5,257 nucleotides of DNA, from NCBI GenBank assembly GCA_029939785.1, contig JAOZSG010000248.1:1-5257 (forward strand), given 5' to 3'. This DNA is from Fidelibacterota bacterium. GTDB taxonomy: Bacteria > Fidelibacterota > UBA2242 > JAFGTP01. The notes beneath the pieces were generated by a model that was not told where the DNA came from, made no database searches, and was given only the letters and a program-made list of their open reading frames with translations. Numbering within the stretch: the first letter of the stretch is position 1; each line of letters starts with the position of its first letter. Positions 1-5,257 of the stretch are shown piece after piece. The position numbers were made by a program, and so were the translations under genes.

Positions 1-62
1 AACAAGTAACAAGTAACAAGTAACAAGTAACAAGTAACAAGTAACAAGTAACAAGTAACAAG
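1..62. repeat. Heptanucleotide tandem repeat (AACAAGT)n
   Basis: Eight perfect head-to-tail copies of AACAAGT fill bases 1-56. A ninth copy (57-62) matches six of seven bases and breaks at base 63, where A replaces T. The array begins at the first base of the window, so its true copy number is unknown. It sits directly upstream of the helicase ribosome binding site, so it probably lies in the 5' leader or between promoter and start. Seven is not a multiple of three, so every forward frame meets TAA once per 21 bp and no upstream protein can read through. Arrays of this kind can change copy number by replication slippage. An assembly break at the repeat is an alternative reason for its position at the edge. 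Confidence 0.97.
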
Positions 63-63
63 A

Positions 64-68
64 AAAGG
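64..68 (+). promoter_or_regulatory. Ribosome binding site of the DEAD-box helicase gene
   Basis: AAAGG lies five bases before the ATG at 74 and is a fair Shine-Dalgarno match. It starts one base after the last repeat unit ends. A change in repeat number would therefore move any upstream promoter relative to it without altering the RBS-to-start spacing. Confidence 0.6.
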
Positions 69-73
69 TAATA

Positions 74-1336
74 ATGAAATTTATCGATTATAAAATATCA
101 AATGAGATTAAAAATAATTTGACTCAACTGGGATTTGTTCGTCCTACAGATATTCAATACAAAGCAATTCCGTCCATTTTGGATGGTGAAGATGTTCTTG
201 CTATTGCACAAACCGGAACAGGAAAAACTGCAGCATTTGCAATTCCTATTATTGATGAAATACATAGTTTTAAGGCCAGTAAACGTACAGCAGGAATAAA
301 ATGTATAATTATGGTGCCAACCCGTGAACTGGCTCAGCAAATTGGGTCAGTATTTAATAAACTTTGTAAACATACCAAAGTAAAAGCTCTGGCAATTTAT
401 GGTGGTGTAGAACAGGATAATCAAATTGAAAGGCTTGTTAAAGGAATTGATATACTCATTGCCACTCCCGGCCGTATGTTTGACCTTATTAATCAGGAAT
501 ATATATCTACAGAATATGTCCGAACTCTTGTTTTGGATGAAGCTGATCAAATGCTGGCTCTTGGCTTTATTAATGATATTAAATATATTAAAACAATGCT
601 TCGTAGAAGACATCAGACACTTTTCTTTTCTGCAACAATAAACGATGAAATTAAAAATCTTGCTTATTCACAAGTCAGAACTTCAGCAATCCGAATTCAA
701 ATTTCCCCAAAAGATCCTGTATCAAAAAATGTATCACATTTTGTAATGTTTGTTGAAATGGACGACAAACGGTTTTTTCTGGAAAGATTTATTCGTGAAA
801 ATCCTGAAAGTAAAATCATTGTGTTTGTCCGAACAAAAGTACGTGCAGAACGGGTTTCAAAAGCTATGGGTAGGGTAGGTATCTCGACTTTATCAATACA
901 TGGTGATAAAGATCAATCAGAGCGAACAGAAGCAATGACAGAATTCAAAAACGGAACTTCTAATATCCTTATTGCTACTGATGTAACAGCGAGAGGAATT
1001 GATATACCTGATGTTAATTATGTGATTAATTATGATCTGCCGGAAGTTACAGAAAACTATGTTCATCGTGTAGGAAGAACCGGTCGTGGATTCAACAAAG
1101 GTATTGCTATTTCATTTTGTAGTAAAGGTGAGAAAGAAACTCTGGAAGAAATACAGGGTTTCCTCAATAAAGACATTGAAACAATAAAAGTATCAAAAAA
1201 AGATTATTTTTTCACAATAAATCCCGATCAACTGGAAACTACTATTAAAAATTTGATCGATGAAAATGAAATATTGAAGAAAAAGAAGAAGAAAAAATCC
1301 AAACCCAAAAAACCAAAGAAGAAAAAGAAAAAATAA
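74..1336 (+). CDS. DEAD-box ATP-dependent RNA helicase, RhlE-like
   Basis: This is a cytoplasmic ATP-dependent RNA helicase that unwinds short RNA duplexes. Relatives act in ribosome assembly, RNA decay or cold adaptation; the exact substrate cannot be read here. The full motif set is present in order: Q motif ending at Q28, motif I AQTGTGKT (45-52), Ia PTRELA (82-87), GG (110-111), Ib TPGR (131-134), II DEAD (155-158), III SAT (186-188), IV around IVFVRT (249-254), V TDVTARGID (302-310) and VI HRVGRTGR (331-338). Both RecA-like domains are complete, so it should be active. Residue 159 after DEAD is Gln, where Arg is more usual. After a short linker, residues 402-420 are 16 lysines of 19 with one Ser and two Pro, probably a non-specific RNA-binding tail. 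The length of 420 aa is normal for a minimal DEAD-box protein. The start is supported by AAAGG five bases upstream and by the expected distance to the Q motif. RhlE-like rather than CsdA or DbpA is inferred from the short C-terminus and the lack of a recognisable accessory RNA-binding domain. Confidence 0.96.
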   Translation: MKFIDYKISNEIKNNLTQLGFVRPTDIQYKAIPSILDGEDVLAIAQTGTGKTAAFAIPIIDEIHSFKASKRTAGIKCIIMVPTRELAQQIGSVFNKLCKHTKVKALAIYGGVEQDNQIERLVKGIDILIATPGRMFDLINQEYISTEYVRTLVLDEADQMLALGFINDIKYIKTMLRRRHQTLFFSATINDEIKNLAYSQVRTSAIRIQISPKDPVSKNVSHFVMFVEMDDKRFFLERFIRENPESKIIVFVRTKVRAERVSKAMGRVGISTLSIHGDKDQSERTEAMTEFKNGTSNILIATDVTARGIDIPDVNYVINYDLPEVTENYVHRVGRTGRGFNKGIAISFCSKGEKETLEEIQGFLNKDIETIKVSKKDYFFTINPDQLETTIKNLIDENEILKKKKKKKSKPKKPKKKKKK

Positions 1337-1495
1337 AATTATTTAACGTTCCATCACTTCAATACAACAGTCATCCGTATAAATCCATCCAATCCGGTGA
1401 ATTCGTGTTTAATTTTTCTTCACTTTATTATTGAAAATTCGAAGTTGTAATAAATTATTAAAAACCATTTTTTATTTAATAAACCAATCCTAAAT

Positions 1496-1524
1496 TTCAC
1501 AAGTTGTTTATTGTATCGTAATCT
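1496..1524 (+). promoter_or_regulatory. Weak candidate promoter for the lipoprotein-alaS pair
   Basis: TTCACA (1496-1501) matches five of six bases of a sigma-70 -35 box. TAATCT (1519-1524), 17 bp downstream, matches three of six of a -10 box. Transcription would start near 1531, leaving a very short leader just ahead of the Shine-Dalgarno at 1533. AT-rich DNA gives such matches by chance, and Bacteroidota-type hosts use a different consensus, so this is only a candidate. Confidence 0.2.
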
Positions 1525-1532
1525 ATATTAAT

Positions 1533-1537
1533 AGAGG
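1533..1537 (+). promoter_or_regulatory. Ribosome binding site of the GHL10 lipoprotein gene
   Basis: AGAGG sits seven bases before the ATG at 1545, which is good Shine-Dalgarno spacing. It supports this start over the next in-frame Met (residue 28), which would lose the signal peptide and lipid-attachment cysteine. Confidence 0.65.
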
Positions 1538-1544
1538 CATTCAT

Positions 1545-3104
1545 ATGAAATTACAAAAATTAATTACTGCTTTATTGATCACATCATTAGTTACTATTTT
1601 TATTAATTGTGCTACTACAAATTCAATGAAAATAAAGAATATTCAAAGAGAAAATCCATCTGTACAACGAGAATTCAGAGCTGCATGGGTTGCAACTGTT
1701 GCAAATATTGACTGGCCAAGCAAACCTGGGCTTTCTACTGAGGAACAGCAAAGAGAGGCCATTGCAATTTTGGATACTGCAAAAAATCTTAATCTTAATG
1801 CTATCATATTTCAGGTGCGACCTCAATGTGACGCATTTTATAAAAGTGAATTGGAGCCATGGTCATATTATTTGACAGGAAAACAGGGAATTGCTCCTGA
1901 TCCGTATTATGATCCGCTGGAATTTTGGATCGAAGAATCTCACAAACGCGGTTTGGAGTTACATGCCTGGTTTAATCCCTATCGTGCACATCATCCTGTA
2001 GGAGGTGAAGTTTCAAAATATTCGATAATTAAAAGAAGACCTGAATTAGTTAAAAAACTTAAAGGCGGATATTACTGGTTAGATCCAACTAAGAAAAGTG
2101 TACAGGATCATTCTCTTGCTGTAGTTATGGATGTTGTCAAAAGATATGATGTTGATGGAATCCATTTTGATGATTATTTTTATCCTTATCCAACTTATAA
2201 TGAAAATGAAGATTTTCCTGATGATGATACCTGGAAAGAGTATAAAAGTCAAGGTGGAAAACTGGAACGTGGCGACTGGAGAAGAGATGGTGTAAATACT
2301 TTTATAAAAAATCTATACAAAGCAATTAAAAAAGAAAAACCTTATGTGAAATTTGGATTAAGTCCTTTTGGGATGTATCGTCCGAATGTTCCGGCATCAA
2401 TTAAAGGATTTGATCAGTATGAGGTGCTTTATGCTGATGCAAGATTATGGCTTAACGAAGGTTGGGTAGATTATTGGACTCCTCAATTATACTGGCCTAT
2501 TAATCAAATTAACCAGAGTTTTCCAGTATTACTTGGGTGGTGGTCAAAAGAAAATTTTAAAAATCGTAATATTTGGCCTGGTTTATATACAAGTAAATTT
2601 CAGGATGAAAAAGGTATAGACGAAATAATAAATGAAATCATGATCAGTCGTGGAATAACAATGGATGCACCGGGGCATGTTCATTTTAGTATGAAACCAT
2701 TACTAAATAATGATACACTTTTATTAAGCCTTAAAAATGGTCCATACAAACAGCAGGCAATAGTGCCGGAATCTCCATGGCTTGATAATAAAAAACCGGA
2801 AGCACCACAAGTTAATATTGGATCAAATGATGATGAATTATCAGTTTCATGGAATCATGACAATATAAAAGATGTTTTTCAATATGTTCTTTATTATAAA
2901 CGAGGAGCAAATTGGAATTATAAAGTGTTTCCTAAAAATGAATATTATTACAATTTTCCTGTTTATATAGAATCTACTGACACACTCAATAGTGAACCTA
3001 TCAAACTGGAAAGTATTACAAAAGTTGGTGTTTCTGCAATTGATAGAACAGGGAATGAAAGTAATTATAATATAATTAAAATTGGAGATTTGAATAATAA
3101 ATGA
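1545..3104 (+). CDS. GHL10 (DUF187) family glycoside hydrolase lipoprotein, DigH/YddW-like
   Basis: This is probably a membrane-anchored glycoside hydrolase. The characterised E. coli relative DigH (YddW) is an outer-membrane lipoprotein that cleaves peptidoglycan glycan strands stripped of stem peptides; the same role here is inferred. Residues 1-21 form a signal peptide (basic start, hydrophobic 6-20) ending at Cys22. The lipobox FINC is atypical, with Phe at -3 and Asn at -1. Ala follows the cysteine, so no Asp inner-membrane retention signal is seen. The catalytic barrel spans about 42-405. Family landmarks are FRAAWVATV (44-52), FQVRP (89-93), HAWFNPYRA (140-148), the Asp-rich DGIHFDDY (204-211), GLSPFGMYR (271-279) and DYWTPQLYW (309-317). 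D209 or D210 is a catalytic candidate by position only. Residues about 418-506 look like a fibronectin type III domain closing with VSAIDRTGNES. The 519-aa length is normal for a GHL10 protein with one extra domain. Its stop overlaps the alaS start, so the two are expected to be coexpressed. Confidence 0.88.
   Translation: MKLQKLITALLITSLVTIFINCATTNSMKIKNIQRENPSVQREFRAAWVATVANIDWPSKPGLSTEEQQREAIAILDTAKNLNLNAIIFQVRPQCDAFYKSELEPWSYYLTGKQGIAPDPYYDPLEFWIEESHKRGLELHAWFNPYRAHHPVGGEVSKYSIIKRRPELVKKLKGGYYWLDPTKKSVQDHSLAVVMDVVKRYDVDGIHFDDYFYPYPTYNENEDFPDDDTWKEYKSQGGKLERGDWRRDGVNTFIKNLYKAIKKEKPYVKFGLSPFGMYRPNVPASIKGFDQYEVLYADARLWLNEGWVDYWTPQLYWPINQINQSFPVLLGWWSKENFKNRNIWPGLYTSKFQDEKGIDEIINEIMISRGITMDAPGHVHFSMKPLLNNDTLLLSLKNGPYKQQAIVPESPWLDNKKPEAPQVNIGSNDDELSVSWNHDNIKDVFQYVLYYKRGANWNYKVFPKNEYYYNFPVYIESTDTLNSEPIKLESITKVGVSAIDRTGNESNYNIIKIGDLNNK
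3084..3087 (+). promoter_or_regulatory. Possible alaS ribosome binding site at long spacing
   Basis: GGAG lies inside the 3' end of the lipoprotein gene, 13 bases before the alaS ATG, further than the usual 5-9. The ATGA overlap with the upstream stop suggests that alaS depends partly on ribosomes finishing the lipoprotein and restarting. The start at 3101 is fixed by the family-typical N-terminus that follows it (MKTAKEIRNDFLEFF). Confidence 0.4.
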
Positions 3105-5257
3105 AGACAGCAAAAGAAATTAGGAATGATTTTTTAGAGTTTTTTAAAAATAACGATCATAAAATTGTAAAAAGTACTCCGGTAGTACCTCAGGATGATC
3201 CGACATTACTTTTCGTAAATGCAGGGATGAACCAGTTTAAATCAGTTTTTTTAAATCAGGAAAAGCCCTCTTATCCTAGAATTGCAGACACACAAAAATG
3301 TATTCGCGTTAGTGGAAAACATAATGATCTTGAAGAAGTTGGACGTGATACTTACCATCATACATTTTTCGAAATGCTTGGTAACTGGTCATTTGGCGAT
3401 TATTATAAAAAAGAAGCAATTGAATATGCGTGGAAACTTTTCACAGAAACATGGGGATTCTCAAAAGATCGACTTTGGGCATCTGTATATACAGATGATA
3501 ATGAAGCCGCCAAATTATGGGAAGAAGTAACAGATATTGCACCGGATAGAATATTACGCTTTGGTAAGAAAGATAATTTTTGGGAAATGGGAGATACAGG
3601 ACCTTGTGGTCCTTGTTCAGAAATTCATTATTATATGGGAGATGATCCGGAAAATCAGGACAAAAATAAAGTTAATGCTGATGATGCTGAATATATAGAA
3701 CTTTGGAATTTGGTGTTTATGCAGTATAATCGGGACATTACTGGAAAGTTAAATCCATTACCGGCAAAACATGTTGATACAGGTGCAGGCTTTGAACGTA
3801 TTGTTGCAGCAATTCAAGGTAAAAAATCAAATTATGATACTGACCTTTTTATGCCGATTATTAATAAAATTGTTGAACTTACAGGTAAAAAATATTCACA
3901 AGAGACGGGAACTCCACATCGTGTAATTGCTGATCATATTAAAATGCTATCCTTTTCTATTGCTGATGGTGGACTACCATCAAATGATGGCAGGGGATAT
4001 GTAATTCGTCGGATTTTAAGAAGAGCTGCAAGGTTTGGTAAAATGTTGGATATGCACGAACCTTTTATTTATAAATTACTGGATTCTGTAATCGAAATAT
4101 ATCAGGATACTTTTCAGGAACTTGTTGATAGAAAAGACCATATTAAAAAAGTAATCAAGGTTGAAGAAGAATCTTTTAGTGAAACTCTTGAGAGAGGATT
4201 AGCTGTATTTGATAAGATCGTAGAAAAGGATGAAACAAAAAAAGTAAATCAAATTTCTGGCAAAGATGCATTTAAACTTTATGATACTTACGGATTTCCT
4301 TTTGATTTAACTGTGTTGATTGCAGAAGAAAAAAATCTTACCGTTGATCATAATGGATTCAATATTGAGATGGAAATTCAGAAAGAAAAAGCACGTGCAA
4401 GTATTGTCAAAGTTGATTATAGTGATTTATCCAATAAATGGACAGTTGTAAGTAAAGGTGATGATTCCCAATTCATTGGTTATGAAAATGATGAAACTGA
4501 AGCAGTAATTAGAAAATATATTCATAGTGAGGGTAAATTTAATCTGATTCTTGATAAAACAGTTTTTTATGCAGAATCCGGTGGTGAAGTTGGAGATACC
4601 GGAGTCATTACCGGAGATAACTTTACTATACAAATAGAAGATACTCAAAAAACCAATGATTCTTATGTTCATATTGGAAAAATTATCAATGGTAAATTCA
4701 ATGAAAATTCAAAACTAAAATTATCAGTTGACATTTCAAAATCTAATAAAATTCGGGCAAATCATACTGCAACTCATCTTGCACATCAGGCATTAAAAGA
4801 AATAGTTGGAAATCATGTAAATCAGGCAGGTTCATATGTAAATGATGAAAGACTTCGCTTTGATCTTACTCATTATGAAAAAGTCAAAGATGAAGAACTC
4901 CGCAAAATCGAACAGATTGTTAATGAAAAAATCCGTGCAAACATCCCAGTAGTTAAAGAACTTAAAAGTTATGATGAAGCTAAAGAATCCGGAGCAATGG
5001 CTCTTTTTGGTGAAAAATATGGTGATGTTGTAAGAATCGTTGAAATCGGTGATTTTTCAAAAGAATTTTGTGGTGGAAAACATGTCACGAGAACCGGTGA
5101 TATTGGGTTATTCAAAATTATATCAGAAACTTCTGTCGCATCCGGAGTTCGAAGAATCGAAGCATTAACAGGTGAAGCAGCATATAATGATCTTATAAAA
5201 AATGAACAAATATTATCTAATTTGGAAAAATTAACTGTTACACCAAAAATTAAATTG
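3101..5257 (+). CDS. alaS: Alanyl-tRNA synthetase, 3' end beyond the window
   Basis: AlaRS is a cytoplasmic class II synthetase that attaches alanine to tRNA-Ala and hydrolyses mischarged Ser- or Gly-tRNA-Ala. The frame is open for 719 codons to the last base. Bacterial AlaRS is about 870-900 residues, so the C-terminal oligomerisation/C-Ala part is cut off. The aminoacylation domain (1 to about 240) shows NAGMNQFK (40-47), motif 2 with R69 in CIRVSGKHNDLEEVG, HHTFFEMLGNWSFGDY (86-101), GPCGPCSE (167-174) and motif 3 around HVDTGAGFER (224-233). The tRNA-recognition region contains DTYGFPFDLT (395-404). The editing domain has zinc ligands H555 and H559 (HTATH) and C657 and H661 (CGGKH), plus Q575, which aligns with E. 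coli Q584. Two conserved positions differ from the usual sequence: E496 in AESGGE (normally GGQ) and K660 in CGGKH (normally CGGTH). The metal ligands are intact, so editing is probably retained. The gene overlaps the upstream lipoprotein stop by 4 bp and probably shares its transcript. Confidence 0.97.
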   Translation, partial: MKTAKEIRNDFLEFFKNNDHKIVKSTPVVPQDDPTLLFVNAGMNQFKSVFLNQEKPSYPRIADTQKCIRVSGKHNDLEEVGRDTYHHTFFEMLGNWSFGDYYKKEAIEYAWKLFTETWGFSKDRLWASVYTDDNEAAKLWEEVTDIAPDRILRFGKKDNFWEMGDTGPCGPCSEIHYYMGDDPENQDKNKVNADDAEYIELWNLVFMQYNRDITGKLNPLPAKHVDTGAGFERIVAAIQGKKSNYDTDLFMPIINKIVELTGKKYSQETGTPHRVIADHIKMLSFSIADGGLPSNDGRGYVIRRILRRAARFGKMLDMHEPFIYKLLDSVIEIYQDTFQELVDRKDHIKKVIKVEEESFSETLERGLAVFDKIVEKDETKKVNQISGKDAFKLYDTYGFPFDLTVLIAEEKNLTVDHNGFNIEMEIQKEKARASIVKVDYSDLSNKWTVVSKGDDSQFIGYENDETEAVIRKYIHSEGKFNLILDKTVFYAESGGEVGDTGVITGDNFTIQIEDTQKTNDSYVHIGKIINGKFNENSKLKLSVDISKSNKIRANHTATHLAHQALKEIVGNHVNQAGSYVNDERLRFDLTHYEKVKDEELRKIEQIVNEKIRANIPVVKELKSYDEAKESGAMALFGEKYGDVVRIVEIGDFSKEFCGGKHVTRTGDIGLFKIISETSVASGVRRIEALTGEAAYNDLIKNEQILSNLEKLTVTPKIKL

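Larger units (their letters stand above)
1337..1544. other. Intergenic region, AT-rich, no clear terminator
   Basis: This 208-bp gap separates the helicase from the lipoprotein gene. It holds no convincing ORF or RNA gene. Three weak inverted repeats are visible: GTGAA/TTCAC (1397-1401 with 1419-1423, followed by a T-rich stretch), TTTATTA/TAATAAA (arms near 1424 and 1448) and the 8-bp TTATTAAA/TTTAATAA (1455-1462 with 1475-1482). The last two are made only of A and T, and the first has five pairs and a 17-base loop. None looks like a strong intrinsic terminator. Helicase transcripts may therefore read through, or end by another mechanism. A promoter for the next two genes most likely lies in the right-hand half. 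Confidence 0.6.

Noticed and set aside
1..62. Reverse-strand coding repeat: the array is open in all three reverse frames and would give a heptapeptide repeat.
   Set aside because: No start codon, ribosome binding site or open extension into the flanking DNA supports it. The openness follows simply from the repeat unit.
1..62. CRISPR array or insertion-sequence end.
   Set aside because: The units are contiguous 7-mers with no spacers, and there are no terminal inverted repeats or transposase sequence nearby.
1397..1430. Rho-independent terminator after the helicase (GTGAA/TTCAC followed by T-rich sequence).
   Set aside because: It has a five-pair stem with a 17-base loop, little G+C, and an interrupted T tract. 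It is too weak to call.
1504..1529. TTGTTT (1504-1509) with TATATT (1524-1529) as a promoter for the lipoprotein gene.
   Set aside because: The spacer is only 14 bp, the -35 match is three of six, and transcription would start around 1536, inside the Shine-Dalgarno.
3282..3530. Open frame of about 82 codons overlapping the alaS 5' region in another frame.
   Set aside because: It lies wholly inside the strongly conserved alaS aminoacylation domain, has no Shine-Dalgarno of note, and resembles no family I know. It is a shadow frame.
3101..5257. alaS as a broken or frameshifted gene.
   Set aside because: Codon-by-codon reading shows one uninterrupted frame of 719 codons with all expected motifs in order. 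It is incomplete only because the window ends.

Overview
This is an AT-rich, gene-dense bacterial window (roughly one third G+C by eye). All three genes are on the + strand: a DEAD-box RNA helicase, a GHL10 (DigH/YddW-type) glycoside hydrolase lipoprotein, and the 5' four-fifths of alaS (alanyl-tRNA synthetase), which runs off the right edge. A Gram-negative host is suggested by the lipoprotein, whose relatives include the E. coli outer-membrane protein DigH. The helicase motif IV region (VFVRTKVRAERV) resembles the RhlE-like helicases I know from Bacteroidota. The AlaRS lacks the longer insertion I associate with Bacteroidota before its WNLVFMQYNR segment. The best guess is therefore the FCB (Fibrobacterota-Chlorobiota-Bacteroidota) group, without committing to a phylum. 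This placement comes from remembered family features, not from a search.

Layout: bases 1-62 are an almost perfect heptanucleotide tandem repeat, (AACAAGT) x 8.9. It runs from the window edge to within one base of the helicase ribosome binding site. The helicase (74-1336) has every canonical SF2 DEAD-box motif and a 19-residue, almost all-lysine C-terminal tail. A 208-bp AT-rich gap (1337-1544) follows, with no convincing terminator and only weak promoter candidates. The lipoprotein gene (1545-3104) then overlaps alaS by 4 bp (ATGA), so these two are almost certainly cotranscribed and translationally coupled.

Function: the helicase probably remodels RNA or ribosome assembly intermediates, AlaRS charges tRNA-Ala and edits mischarged tRNA, and the lipoprotein probably cleaves peptidoglycan glycan strands at the envelope. 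These are ordinary housekeeping roles, and I see no defence system, mobile element, CRISPR array or RNA gene. The points most worth a second look are the heptamer repeat at the helicase leader and two charged substitutions in conserved AlaRS editing-domain motifs (GGQ to GGE and CGGTH to CGGKH). The tight coupling of an envelope hydrolase gene to alaS is also of interest.
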